Origin: Paralithodes platypus
Taxonomy: Eukaryota > Arthropoda > Malacostraca > Decapoda > Lithodidae
Direction of reading: 5' to 3'
Length of the DNA stretch: 64,000 bases
NCBI GenBank assembly: GCA_032716605.1
Contig: CM064501.1
Location: 21,286,734 to 21,350,733, forward strand
Made by a program: the position numbers and the translations under genes. Shown in pieces: positions 44,439 to 56,458 of this stretch. How positions within the stretch are numbered: the first letter of the stretch is position 1; each line of letters starts with the position of its first letter. Under the pieces are notes generated by a model. It saw nothing but the letters and a program-made list of their open reading frames with translations. It searched no databases and was not told the DNA's origin.

Positions 44439-44918
44439 CCCTTATTTAGCGGCGAGCAACATAAGTCGAGTTAAATAAAGCTGGACTATGTGGCGGCGCT
44501 CGGCATAACTCGAGTGGCAATTTCAGCACGTAATGTGGCTGAGAGAGAGAGACAAGTGGTGGCAGGAGACTAGCGAGCGTATGACAGCTCCAGACCACCG
44601 CGGCGAACCTACTGACACAAATCTCAGCTCCCTCCTCCCTCTCTCACTCGCTACATACTCAATTATGTACTGAAAGTACCGAATTACCTGCTTTTTGCAC
44701 TCGCGTTGCACGGTTATTGCAAGAAAACTATCCATCATACAAGGATCGTTATGGTGTCATTCGAAAGCTCTGTTTATGCCCTTTCAGGGATAGGTACTTG
44801 TTTTACGTTCTGGGTCTTATTTAGGCATGAAAATGATCACGTAAACAGCCCTATTTTGGCTAAAAACACCCCGCTGTGCGGTACACATAAATAAACCGCA
44901 TAGGCCGCTCGTAAGGTG
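44439..44918. mobile_element. 480-bp TTAA-flanked MITE, absent from copy A
   Basis: TTAA at 44,435-44,438 and 44,919-44,922. Copy A has a single TTAA at the same place (2,367-2,370), a true empty site. Ends are CCCTTATTTAGCGGC and, inward from the right, CACCTTACGAGCGGC. TTAA targets and CCCTT-like ends point to the piggyBac superfamily. The 62-residue plus frame inside has no recognised domain. Confidence 0.85.
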
Positions 44919-45072
44919 TTAATCTCTAATCCGGCTTCTCCCAGAAGCCCTCGTAGATCGCCGTCTTGAAGGCCGTGATACCCTATTGTATCAATCAATT
45001 GTTTGGCAAATTATCTCGAATCGCAAATCCGTTAATATAACCACCCGAAAGTACAACCGCCGGGTTTTATAT

Positions 45073-45204
45073 ACAAGGACCCCAATGGAAATACGCCTAA
45101 CGGCCTTATTGGGCTATCCTTAGTTGGAATTATGCAAGGCTGGTACATGTCATATTTATAACATACTATGTGGTACCAACTCTGTAAATTGCTAACTGAA
45201 TAAA

Positions 45205-45238
<34 letters not shown>
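45073..45238 (+). mobile_element. LINE-tail insertion with (ATT)n, copy C
   Basis: Same insertion as 2,521-2,634 but with about 50 bp more (GCCTAACGGCCTTATTGGGC and following). Shared position means it inserted before A and C diverged; copy A has an internal deletion. Confidence 0.65.
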
Positions 45239-45243
<5 letters not shown>

Positions 45244-48200
45244 CAAACCAATTATACCTGCCCCAGACCTCCTTGTAAAAAGGTCGCCGGGAGGTAAAGA
45301 CCAAACAAACAGACAGCATTGTTTCAATGGCTTTGAAAAGCAGAGAAAACCAAGGCCAACAGGTGTCAGCCTGATCACCTAGAAAACTGAGTGGAGCCCC
45401 CCTCGACGGGAATAATCAGGAAGCCTGATCCCAGGCTCGACCATAGAAAACGCAGTTTCTGATGAGCCCTCAAGCGACCAAACTCGTCGGGGTAACTTAC
45501 CTATTTTAGCCATCCTGACTAAAACTCGGTAAACAAAAACGGTGTTCTCGGAGCAACGAGAAAAACGCCGGAAAGGTAACCCACACTAAACTATACATTA
45601 CAGGAGGGCGTAATGCATAAAGCAATGAATAACACAGGAAGCCTGCTTCCAGGCTCGACCACAGAAAACGCAGTTTCTTATGAGCCCTCAAGCGACCAAA
45701 CTCGTCGGGGTAACTTACCTATTTTGAGCCATCCTGACTAAAACTCGGTAAACAAAAACGGTGTTCTCGGAGCAACGAGAAAAAACGCCGGAAAGGTAAC
45801 CTACACCAAACGAGACATTTTAATACATTTCATACAAAGGGTGTGCGCAAAAATAGGGATACCTGAACAGGAGGGCGTAATGCATAAAGCAAAAACCGGG
45901 GCAAAGGTAGCCATGACAGAGACTGGTGGGATACTTACTCCAGGTTGGTTCTGCATAGACCCGCCGGGATCCAGCTCTGGAAAAAAAGAAAATTTCCAGG
46001 AATTAATGCTCATAAGGTTAACCCCAAACATGTTCGCACACAAGTGTTAAATAACCCGCCGGGTAACGAGACGTAATACTCAACGACGACAGCTCGCTAC
46101 GCGGTGGGGTTTCCTAAGTAAAAGATTTCAGAATATCTTAATTTGTCCAAAAGATTTATGAATACCCTCTGACATAATATATAAAGACCAGCATGGCGTT
46201 TATAACTGATGAAGTCTTTTCGGTGGTGTTTGTTTCAAGATTCAATTTTGGAAAAAAAAAATTAAAAAAGACGCCGGCCCCCGAATTATCTCGTAGATAA
46301 AAAACTGGGAAGCCTGACAAATATACGAGATCTAACTTCTCCCGAAGTATCTTTTTAGATCGCCGTATGTTGAAGACGGCGATACAAAACGTATCCCTCA
46401 ATTGTCTGGTTAACTAACTTAATCGTAAATTTGTTATTCCCATCCCTCCAAGGAGCACCCGCCGGGTGTGAATATTAGTTTTAAAAACGTTAACCCCAAT
46501 TTTGCCCTAAAGCGCCGTATGTTGAAGGAGGCGATACACAATGCATCCCTCAATTGTCTGGTCAACTAAACTGAATTTTGCAAATTCGGGCATCCCACCC
46601 TTCCAGGTTGCACCCGCCGGGTGATTTAAAGTTTAAAAGTTAACCCCAAATGTTCCTAACCCCACTTCTTTGTAAAAGATCGCCGGGGAGGAAATACAAA
46701 GATCGCGAATTGCAAATCAGTCAATATAACTACCCAAAGGTACAACCGCCGGGTTTTATATGCAATGTCAAACCAATTGTACCTGCCCCAGACCTCTTTG
46801 TAAAAAAGGTCGCCGGGAAGGAAAGACTAAACAAACAAACTGCATTGTTTCAATGGCTTATTAAAGATTTCAGCATATCTTTCACCTGTCCAAAAGAATT
46901 AAGAATAACTTCTTATTCCTCATAAAGATGAAGCATATCTTTATTAAAGATGAAGTCTTTCAAGTATCCCTTTACACTTGAATCACTAGTACGATTCAGG
47001 CATCTAATTATCCCATAAAAAGTCTAAGCTTATCTTAATCTCTAATCCGGCTTCTCCCAGAAGCCCTCATAGATCGCCGTCTTGAAGGCAGTGATACCCT
47101 ATTGTATCAATCAATTGTTTGGCAAATTATCTCGAATCGCAAATCCGTTAATATAACCACCCGAAGGTACAACCGCCGGGTTTTATATGCAATGTCAAAC
47201 CAATTATACCTGCCCCAGACCTCTTTCTAAAAAGGTCGCTGGGAGGTAAAGACCAAACAAACAGACAGCATTGTTTCAATGGCTTTGAAAAGCAGAGAAA
47301 ACCAAGTCCAACAGGTGTCAGCCTGATCACCTAGAAAACTGTGTGGAGCCCCCCTCGACGGGAATAAACCAGGAAGCCTGATCCCAGGCTCGACCATAGA
47401 AAACGCAGTTTCTGATGAGCCCTCAAGCGACCAAACTCGTCGGGGTAACTTACCTATTTTAGCCATCCTCACTAAAACTCGGTAAACAAAAACGGTGTTC
47501 TCGGAACAACGAGAAAAACGCCGGAAAGGTAACCCACACTAAACTATACATTACAGGAGGGTGTAATGCATAAAACAATGAATAACACAGGAAGCCTGAT
47601 CCCAGGCTCGACCACAGAAAACGCAGTTTCTTATGAGCCCTCAAGCGACCAAACTCGTAGGGGTAACTTACCTATTTTGAGCCATCCTGACTAAAACTCG
47701 ATAAACAAAAACGGTATTCTCGGAGCAACGAGAAAAAACGCCGGAAAGGTAACCCACACCAAACGAGACATTTTAACACATTTTATACAAAGGGTGTGCG
47801 CAAAAATAGGGATACCTGAACAGGAGGGCCTAATGCATAAAGCAAAAACCGGGGCAAAGGTAGCCATGACAGAGACAGGTGGGATACTTACTCCAGGTTC
47901 TGCATAGACCTGCCGGGACCCAGCTCTGGAAAAAAAGAAAATTTCCAGGAATTAATGCTCATAAGGTAAACCCAAACATGTTCGCACACAAGTGTTAAAT
48001 AACCCGCCGGGTAACGAGACGTAATACTCAACGACTACAGCTCGCTACGCGGTGGGGTTTCTTAAGTAAAAGATTTCAGAATATCTTAATTTGTCCAAAA
48101 GATTTATGAATACCCTCTGACATAATATATAAAGACCAGCATGGCGTTTATAACTGATTAAGTCTTTCCGGTGGTGTTTGTTTCAAGATTCAATTTTGGA

Positions 48201-49616
48201 GAAGAAAAGACACTAAAAAAGACGCCGGCCCCCGAATTATCTCGTAGATCAAAAACTGGGAAGCCTGACAAATATACGAGATCTAACTTCTCCCGAAGTA
48301 TCTTTTTAGATCGCCGTATGTTGAAGGCGGCGATACAAAACGTATCCCTCAATTGTCTGGTTAACTAACTGAATTGTAAATTCGTTATTCCCACCCTTCC
48401 AGGGAGCACCCGCCGGGTGTGAATATTAGTTTAAAAAAAGTTAACCCCAATTGTGCCTTAAATTGCCGTATGTTGAAGGAGGCGATACACAATGCATCCC
48501 TCAATTGTCTGGTCAATTAAACTGAATTTTGCAAATTCGGTCATCCCACCCTACCAGGTTGCACCCGCCGGGTGATTTAAAGTTTAAAAGTTAACCCCAA
48601 TTGTTCCTAACCCCACATCTTTGTAAAAGATCGCCGGGGAGGAAATACAACAACAGCATGGTTTTATATTGGCTTTGCAAAACCGAAAAAACTACAAACA
48701 ACACGTGTCCGTATGAACACTGTTAGATGGGTACAGCCAACCCGCCGGGAATCAGAAGGAGCCTGAAACAGGCACCCCAGAGACGCAGTCCTGGGGAGCC
48801 AGAGACACCCACTCGCCGGGGAAACAAGCCTGTTTTTAAACCTCGCGTGGCCAAAACTCGGCAACCAGCCGTGTTTTTTCATGGTGTAACCGAGAAAAAC
48901 CCGCCGGAAATAACCCACCCCGTCCAGATACCATCTGAACGCAACACAGGACCGAGGCGTAGCCAAAACACAACTAGCGCCGGGCCCAACATAGTCCGTG
49001 GAATTAGCCAATACACAACTAACCCAGGACACACATCACAGAGTAGTACATATTTAGAAAATAAATCAATAACACTTGTATATGTGGTAAAGATACGAGA
49101 GGCTGGCTAGGCCTAGGCAGACGGATAACATTAACATTTCGGAATATAAACAAAAAGCACTGAATTATATCACAACAGGAACCACCGCCAACACACCACT
49201 GTAGCAAATACTTCCGGCAAAGGGAAGAACTGACTCGGGACCCAGAAAAAACTTCACTAAGTGAAGAAAAATACGCTGGGAACGTCAGCAAAAATACGCT
49301 ACCTCATCAGAAAGATAAAAGGAAGCAATAACGCGTAATGAAAGCCGCCTGCATCACAAAGCTAGCTAACTGTGAAAAGTTCACCTGTCCACAACCGGAC
49401 CACGAGGGTACATCCGAAATAGATGCCCCAAACACACGACCCAAAATACACTGCACTGCGGGCAACCAGCCCAGGACACTCCTGCTACGCATATCCTAAC
49501 CTTACTCGATACATCCCGGAGTAAACAAATGAGAAAAAACTCACTAGGGACGCAGCAAATGCGGAACCAGCGGAGCGTGGAGAGACACGTCCGGGCCGGC
49601 TGACCACAGAGCAGAG

Positions 49617-49926
49617 AAGGAAGAATGACGCCTGAATCAGCGTCTGGTCAAAGATCCACACAAGTACATCTACGATATGATGGAAAGCTTATTGGATAGT
49701 TATTCTTATTTTCTTTTTGTTTTTTATTTTTTACGAAGTTTTTTCGTAGTGAGAACCCAATTCATAATGACTGAAGCCATGAGTGAGGTCGCGTGTGCTC
49801 ATGATGAAGGCTCCTCAGATTTTAAATGCTCTGCGCGGTAGATTCAAACTACGGCGGATTAGTGTTTGAAGAGGATGCCTTATGTAATAGGCATGTTCGT
49901 CAATGATGGAGGGGCCACTAATAAAT
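49617..49926 (-). repeat. Left ITR of DIRS copy C
   Basis: 310 bp from AAGGAAGAATGACGCC to CCACTAATAAAT. Inverted copy at 40,844-41,194. Ends directly against B leader sequence CCTGGGATACC. Confidence 0.88.
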
Positions 49927-50439
49927 CCTGGGATACCTAGGCACCTTGTTACAATAGTACCCTAATTTACACACTTCCTGCGGACGTACCAATGGGGCAG
50001 CCCGTGCTAGCTAATCTAAACCTTGTTCACGACAACGCAGATGTATACAAATGAGTAAGGACTCACGATAAGCGAAGGAACGACGAATGAAGCTGGAGCA
50101 CAAGGGACACCCGCCCGCCTGGTACGACCGCGGAAGGGAGAAGGAAGTTATGGCCGCTAGGGGGCCTGCGTATAAAAGCCACGCACAGGAAATCCACACA
50201 TGGAAAGCCATAATATAACAGATATTAAGTTAAAATTTTCTTTTTTATCTTCTACAAAGTTTTTTTCTGTAGGGTACCCAATCATAAAACGATTCCATAA
50301 GAGAATTAAGCGTGTACTTATGAACGAGTACTCCCTGACCCTTCCGCGGGGGAGATTCAAAACTGCTGCCGCGGGTGTTGAAGGGAGACTATTATATTAA
50401 TAGGCAATATCGTGAATGATGGAGGGGCCACTATTAAAT
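49927..50439 (-). mobile_element. DIRS element B, left end (ITR and leader start)
   Basis: Resembles the D left end inverted: GGAGGGGCCACTATTAAAT (outer end at 50,439), AAGTTTTTTTCTGTAGGG, and the leader block CATTGGTACGTCCGCAGGAAGTGTG (minus strand). Together with 38,425-40,843 it reconstitutes the 5' half of B around copy C. Beyond it lies a short (TA)n and GA tract. Confidence 0.82.
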
Positions 50440-50639
50440 ATATATATATATAAAGAGAGAGAGTTACACATAGTTACACAGATACTCAGACCACACAGAC
50501 CTTGTGGTCCCAACTAGGTGGTCCGGCCTTAATACTACTATACAACTATACAGGGACAGTTTAAAGTGGAAGAATAAGACATGCAGTAAAGTAGAAGGCT
50601 TTCTGCTCACCCTCCGCTCCCTCTTGGTTAAAAGCCGTA
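50440..50639. other. Short unassigned stretch
   Basis: A (TA)n-AGAGAG tract followed by about 160 bp in which I see no gene or known repeat. It could be gypsy E2 leader. Confidence 0.3.
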
Positions 50640-51059
50640 CCTGTAAATAGGATGAGGTGTAACCTTATGGGTCAGGAAATGCCCACAAGGAAAGTTTTTG
50701 AGATGGGGGAGAAAAGCGAAAGAGGATATGAGAGCACCAGTACAAAAACAACTCCTGTCACCACTCCGTCAAGACAAGAGGACATAAGAGCCTCCTCACC
50801 ACGTCAGGCCCAGGTCGCCACTTCCCCCGACACCAGGAAAAGACCTAACTGTGAGGTTAACCTCCACACCACCAGCAAAACCAAAGAAGTTCAACAAAAA
50901 CATCCAGGAAGGAAAACCTTCCATAAAGCCCAAACCACCACACGCCCATCTTGCCCGGAGACTCACCACCGCCGTGGCGCGAATTCCGAGAAGGGCTACC
51001 GCCGTCGACACACACCCTCTAACCCTCTAACTCCTGGCACAACATTTCAGGGCTGCATA

Positions 51060-51711
51060 CCCTATCCAAAGCAATATACAGCAGCAACAGCACATCTTTA
51101 GCACCCTGCTGCGAGTGCTCCCCAACTTCATTTGAGAGCACTTCACCATCCATGACCCTGGTGGCTACGACCGAGACATCATCAACATCAGGAAGCTCCT
51201 GGCCACCAAACCCAAGACCTAAACAGTAGGAGCTATGAAAAGGTTCCCCACCCACCCTCAAGGAAGACGAAGGCCAGGACCCTCACACAGCTACGGATCA
51301 AGATAACCACCATTCCAGAACCACCCACATTCCTACAACAGGGCGTATCCACCAAGCCATGCCCCGAACATGGTTCCTCTGCCCACTAACCCTATAAATC
51401 GAGGCCGACCCACGAGCACCACCACACCCAGATTCCGGAACAGGCCCCTGATATTGATCAACCCATTCAACTTAAGTGTTTGCAACACAACCTGTCCCTT
51501 ACATTACATAAGGGATCATGCAAAACAAAAACAACAGTAGGCTTCCAGAGTACTTACCACGGATGAGGAATCCCGGATATTGGAAATTGAGGACAACAAT
51601 TCGGAAGGAGAAGGCCCCCTGGAAGCCACCACCTCAATCCAGGCCATTGAAGAAAATCCAGAAGAGCAGGAAGAGGAAGAAGATCTCCCTCAGGTTTTTT
51701 AAGTCTCCTCC
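51060..51711 (+). pseudogene. Gypsy E2 gag, degenerate
   Basis: In broken frames this matches E1 Gag: HDPGGYDRDIINIRKL against HDFVGYQKDLITIRRI, then MKRFPTHP (IKRFPTHP in E1), LILINPFNLSVCNTTCPLHY (LVIINPYDFPACSAKCALHQ in E1) and an acidic tail ending at a TAA near 51,700. The upstream open frame 50,652-51,101 is Lys/Arg/Thr/Pro-rich and has no E1 counterpart that I can see. Confidence 0.65.
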
Positions 51712-52080
51712 GCCCATCATGGCTTCGGCGGGGGATTCCACGCTGATCAAACCACCTCCCACCTACCATCTGGCGAAACTGGAAAGGGTACCAGTACGTC
51801 TCCTGATAGCTACTGGAACTGCTAGATCCTGCCTGTTCAACCGTTTCTACGACCAAAACCACTGCAGATTCGGAATGTTGAACGCCACCACCACTAATCT
51901 CATCAGTGCCGGGGACACACCCCTACCCATCAGGAGAGAGACCACACCCTTGCGCATCACCACCCCAGACCCAGAAGCCTCCTGCCACCTCCCTTTTGTA
52001 GTATTCTACTCAGAATGCACACAATATGACGGCTACATGGGATTGGATGTGTTGCAGCGCCTGCAAGCACAACTGGATAT
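51690..52080 (+). pseudogene. Gypsy E2 protease, active-site Asp lost
   Basis: Homologue of the E1 protease: MASAGD start, VPVRLLIATGTARSCLFNRF, and YMGLDVLQRLQAQLD. The E1 active-site LLIDTGA reads LLIATGT here, so the catalytic Asp is replaced by Ala. The coding sequence is then cut by SINE R2. Confidence 0.8.
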
Positions 52081-52378
52081 TTTGTTCTTTCTATATTCCA
52101 ACTACTCCCTCTCGGGCATAGGCTGAGAGCCTACACACTCAACCGCTGAACACGATGAGGCCCGTGAGGTCTTGTTACAGTCTTGGGAGTGAGACATGAG
52201 AAGCACCCCGGCTCGAAGCAACTCCATCTCTGAAGCTGCTCCGCCTCCGCGCTTCTCCGTCTCATTCCCCACCAGACTCGGACCCTCACTCTCAGAACGC
52301 CACCTGTTGAGCAATTAACTCACTAGGCATTGACCTCTGAAGCATATTTTGAATATGGGAATATTCATACAATGCTAT
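52081..52378 (-). mobile_element. SINE R2, 3' part
   Basis: Starts CTATATTCCAACTACTCCCTCT after a short T-rich tail and matches R1 (30,737 onward). DIRS D interrupts it after AATGCTAT; R1 has the uninterrupted AGTGCTATTTAATCAG at 31,085-31,100. Confidence 0.82.
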
Positions 52379-52684
52379 ATTTATTAGTGGCCCCTCCATC
52401 ATTGACGATATGCCAATTAATATAATAGCCTCCTTTCAAGCGCCCGCGGGTAGCCAGTTTGAAACTCCCGCCGCGGGAATAAGGAGTACTACATCATAAG
52501 TGTAACGCTACTTCTCTTATGGAATCAATCGTCTTATGATTGGGGTGCACACTACGAAAAAACTTCGTAAAAAATAAAAGACAAAAAATAAACTCAAAAC
52601 TTGTTTTGCTATAGCTTTCCATCTCGTGGATTTCTTGTGCGTGGATTCTCGCGCAGACGGTGGTAACCGAGACTCCATTCCTCT
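52379..52684 (+). repeat. Left ITR of DIRS D
   Basis: Inverted match to 60,744-61,036: ATTTATTAGTGGCCCCTCC, the TTTGAAACTCCCGC block, CACTACGAAAAAACTTCG, and GCAGACGGTGGTAACCGAG. Confidence 0.88.
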
Positions 52685-53837
52685 TTCCCTTCCCCGCGCT
52701 CATCCCAATTGGACGTGCGCGCCTGTGCTCTGCCACATTCTTCGTTCGCTCGCTTCTAGTGAGTCCTTGCTCATTTGTATTTATCTGAGTTGTATATGAA
52801 CAGCTTTAGACTAGCTAGCACAGGCTACCCCATTGGTATGCCCGCAGGGAAGTGTTAAAATAGGTTACTATTGATCAGGCGCCTTCAGTCCTTCAGGATC
52901 CACGCCTCATGTGTTTTTTGTTTATGTTTTTGCGCCTTAGATTTGCTTATACCTACTAGCTAGGAGGCTACTATATCCGCAGGAATATGCTTCAGGCCGT
53001 CTCTATGAAGCAGTGGCATTATCGTTATTTTAGCAGATGCCCTGGTCTAAGAGTTGTCACATGTGGTGTGGAACTTTCCAGGGTACGAGCCTGCTTTTCC
53101 ACTCTCGTGGGACCCTCGCCAGATGTCGCAGCTGTGTCTTCAGGAGGTAAGGTAAACTTCAAGGAGTATGATTACTACAAGCCTCGTGGCCAGCATCATT
53201 CGGGGTCTCCGTAGGGTCTAGGGGTTTTGTATGTTATTAATAATATTATTATTATACTATTATAGCCCTAAGATATTTCCCTCGTTTACACGTTTATGTA
53301 TGTTTAACATGTAAACAGGGAGTCAGGAGACGTCTTGATGGTGGTGGGGTGTGTTTTTGGGGGGTCTGACTTTCACAAATAAATCAACCCTTCCAAAGTT
53401 TTGGCTCTTTTCCTTCCGGCGATCTTTCTGTGTATTGACGCCTACCCTCACCTCGCAGGTGAAAGGACTGAGCCAAAATATCCCGGCGTGGTGTGCTGTA
53501 TCACGAACCTTCCGGCGGAAATGCGAATTCCTAAGGGAGCAATCTCGGCCCGCCAAGCGAACTCGCCCAAACCGATAGCTTAACACGGCATGACTTTCCT
53601 CGCCAGGCGCAACAGTCAAGTGGGGTTATTACTATCTAGACCATAGTCAATAGATAGTTACTAAGGATTAATTGGGCCAGTGACACTTTGTCACAGGTAA
53701 GCAGTTCAATAGGAAACACGTAAGTTTTCCTAAAACAGGTCCAGCGGAAGGTTAGAGTAGCGGTGCGCTATAGCTAATTTTCCAGCGGACTTGAAGGATA
53801 GGATATGTTAACACCTCTCAGGTTGTCCTTATGAGCA
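52685..53837 (+). other. DIRS D 5' leader
   Basis: No long ORF. Homologous to the leader of B on both sides of copy C. Contains GCCGGCG-type motifs (CCTTCCGGCGATC, TCCCGGCGTGG, CCTTCCGGCGGAA) like those in the A/C arrays, and a possible donor splice site CAGGAGGTAAGG near 53,141. It may hold the promoter and an intron. Confidence 0.5.
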
Positions 53838-56458
53838 TTGATTCCTGGAAATTTTCTATTTCCAGATTTCATCACTCCAGTAGCAGCACAGGCAGCAGGT
53901 GAGGGAGCCGATCATGGCGGGGGGGGGGGGGGGGTTCGCTCCATCATGCCTTTGTTTACTCTGTGCGCTACAACTAACTGCTCTCTTCTCCCGGTTTTTG
54001 CTCATAAACATTGCATCAGATGTGTAAAGTGCCTCGACAGATCTAGGGGACTTTGGATATCTCAAAAGTGCGCCGTTTGCTAGGAACTGTGGTCAAACGT
54101 GTTTGAGAAGAGGGACCATTCTTGCCTCGTAGCCCTTCAGGAGATTAAAGCTATTTTTAATGTCTATGCAAAAGACGTGGCCCATAAGGCATTACTTTGT
54201 GATGACGAAGCACTTTGGGACCACCTAGTGATTAAATCTCCCGTGTTAAAAGCAACGCTGGCTAAGTCAATCCCAAATCAAAAACTAAGGCCAAAGTTTT
54301 GTCAAAAGAATTAGTGAGTAGTAACGAGAATATTGACAGCGATGAGGCGACCCACCCCGACGCTGCAAATGAGGACGTTCACCTTCGCCGAGGACCAAGT
54401 CTAGGTCCAGGTCTAGGTCTCCTCATAGACGATCACGCCAGTCTTCAGTAGAATCATTGGCGAAGTCTAGTAAGAGAAGGCGGGAAGACTCTGTGACATC
54501 AACCCCGAAATCAGTGAGTGGACATAAAAGTTCCCGCAAGGATGAGACGCTGTCGCGGCGTCAACCTACGCCGGCTCCGCGGACACTTTCCTCCGCCTCT
54601 ACCTTCATGTCTGTCCAATCAGGCAACTCGGAGGTGGCGACTGAGGAGACTGAGTCGAATCCCAGGGAAGGGCATAAAGAAACTATCAGTGAACCACAGC
54701 CTACAATCTTTTTTATACCTAAGGTAAATCTTGCCGCACCATGTACGGGACCACCGATAGTGTCACAACGGGTACTGGCGGAACAATACCGGGGCTATAC
54801 ACCCTGTACCGTGCAGCATTATGACAATTACCAGGCTAGTGTTATACTGGACTCCCAACCACCCGCCGTGCTTAACCGGGGTGTTTAGAGATAGTCGGAG
54901 CCATCACAGGTACAGTCTATGTTTCAGGGCCAAGACAGACAGAGGGGCAGTGATAACATATTAACTATTCCCTCGTCAGTCCCTGACTTAGTGTGGCCTT
55001 TGAATGAGCCGGTATCAGAACAGCGGCAGAAAACGCCGGAGGTTGTAGAAGTGCCGGAGGAATTAGAGGAACTTGAAATATCCTCGGGACAACCAGTGAA
55101 CGAGGAAGGCTCTGAGGCAGGTCCAGAGTCTTCTAGGGGATCTCAGAGTAAATATATTACAACAGATGACCTTGACGATATCTTGCATAAAGTTATGAGA
55201 CAATATCATATCCCTAGTTCTCAGGTCCCTCCCACTCTGGCACCGGTAGCTCCCCCAATTGAGTCGACAGTGAGGCCCTTAGAATCTACCGGAGTTCAAC
55301 CTCCCAGTACCGCCATGCCCCCTCTTAACGTTAATCAAACGACCACCACGGCAAGTGACACGGCAGTGTCCGCCGCCTTGACAACTACAAATGTCCGAGT
55401 TATCACAGATATTACTCCTCCTCCCCTCGACAAAATTCCACATAGAAGAGGCCCTATGCCTCTTCTATACGGGCCTGACTGTTCATGGGTTCCGGCTATA
55501 GCCAAGAACGTTCACATGGCACAGACGACTGTATCGGGGGAGATTCCGGTCCCGAGTGACTGGACCATAGAGGTTAATAAGAGCAAGAAGCTGAGGGCCA
55601 AGGATATGCAGGGAAGGTTGTTAGATGTTAGAATTAAGGCTATACCCAATGTCTATAGTTCTGATTTCTTTGTGTATTCTTCAACTCCGGCTTTGCCTCC
55701 TGTCTCATCTGCAAGACTTTTCGCTGACTGGACAAATTCTGACGGCGTCAATGATATGAAAGCTCTAAACGCACTGATGCCGGAATTGGATACAATTCCG
55801 GCGCTAGATCAAACACAGTCCAGTCTTGCAGGTGGGTCAGGTAGGTGTGGGTCCGTGGGTGGACTGGGAAGCTGAGGCGCAACAGTTTGCAGCTACCATT
55901 ACGACTAAAACCTCCCACCAAATTCCTCAGGAAACCCATTCATGGTTCTCACTCCCCATAAATAAGGCGGGAGGGGTGTCACAAGCTCTTTTTTATTTTA
56001 TTTCGGCTCCCAAACTTGCTCACTATGAATTACAGGAACCATTCTCTACTCCTCCCCCTGCTCACTTGGATAGAGATTTTAAACTGAGAAACAAAGCTTA
56101 TAGACTTTTTTCCCAATATCTTGTAAGTCGCCAAATAGCCCAGTCCCTCACACGGACTATTTCAGCTGTAGCAGATCAAAATGTAAGGAAAGCCACGGAG
56201 TTGTCACGGCGGCTGCTCTTACAAAATTCAATACAGTCTCTAGGTGACATCAGAATAGCCTTAATGGAGGCTGGTCGAGCACGCCAGGACTTGAGGGTGT
56301 ATATGGTTAAGAAGTTCCCGGAAGACATTGGTTGCCGGGTGACTCTTTCCCCTGTCTTAACTGCCTCTCTATTAAATTTAGACACATGGAGAGCAGTATA
56401 CAATTTGGTAGACAGCTTGAAGACGAGTACCTCCCAGCCAAAGAAAGACTCGTTCTAG
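53838..56458 (+). pseudogene. DIRS D ORF1 (Gag-like), multiply frameshifted
   Basis: In at least five open pieces. Order: Cys/His cluster (LCATTNCSLLPVFAHKHC, RCVKCLDR, KCAVC), AHKALLCDDEALWDHLVIKS, an Arg/Ser region (about 54,400-54,460), a Pro/Ser/Glu-rich middle, and a C-terminal helical region (RDFKLRNKAYRLFSQYLVSR, ALMEAGRARQDL) that could be capsid-like. A G run at 53,920-53,934 and a stop near 54,886 are two of the lesions. Likely role: particle and RNA binding. Confidence 0.75.

Larger units (their letters stand above)
43570..49020 (-). repeat. Nested tandem array with GCCGG motifs (copy C)
   Basis: Counterpart of 1,500-6,480, with the same two-fold roughly 2-kb tandem and about 220-bp inner duplications, so the architecture predates the split of A and C. 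Minus frame 45,801-46,043 encodes ORF1-like start MSINSWKFSFF followed by FALCITPSCSG and FAHTLC, matching the ORF1 Cys cluster of B and D (MSIDSWKFSI; LCATPTCSLL; FAHKLC). Related units occur near 47,780-48,000. Confidence 0.75.
40844..49926 (-). mobile_element. DIRS copy C, RT-less but with complete termini
   Basis: 9,083-bp element inserted in DIRS B. Order on the minus strand: left ITR (49,926-49,617), GCCGG tandem array (49,020-43,570), recombinase region (43,300-42,080), ICR (41,373-41,268), right ITR (41,194-40,844). The flanks GCGTAGAT and CCTGGG join to match the corresponding point in D (CGTGGATCCTGAA), with no target duplication. No RT is visible, so it needs RT from another element. 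Confidence 0.88.
50640..52080 (+). mobile_element. Gypsy E2, 5' part (gag and protease)
   Basis: Plus-strand gypsy related to E1. It covers gag and most of protease, is split by SINE R2 at 52,081, and resumes at 61,237 with the protease tail. RT and everything after are missing. The beginning and any LTR are not identified. Confidence 0.75.

Noticed and set aside
44706..44894. 62-residue ORF inside the TTAA MITE
   Set aside because: No transposase motif; MITE is too short to be autonomous.
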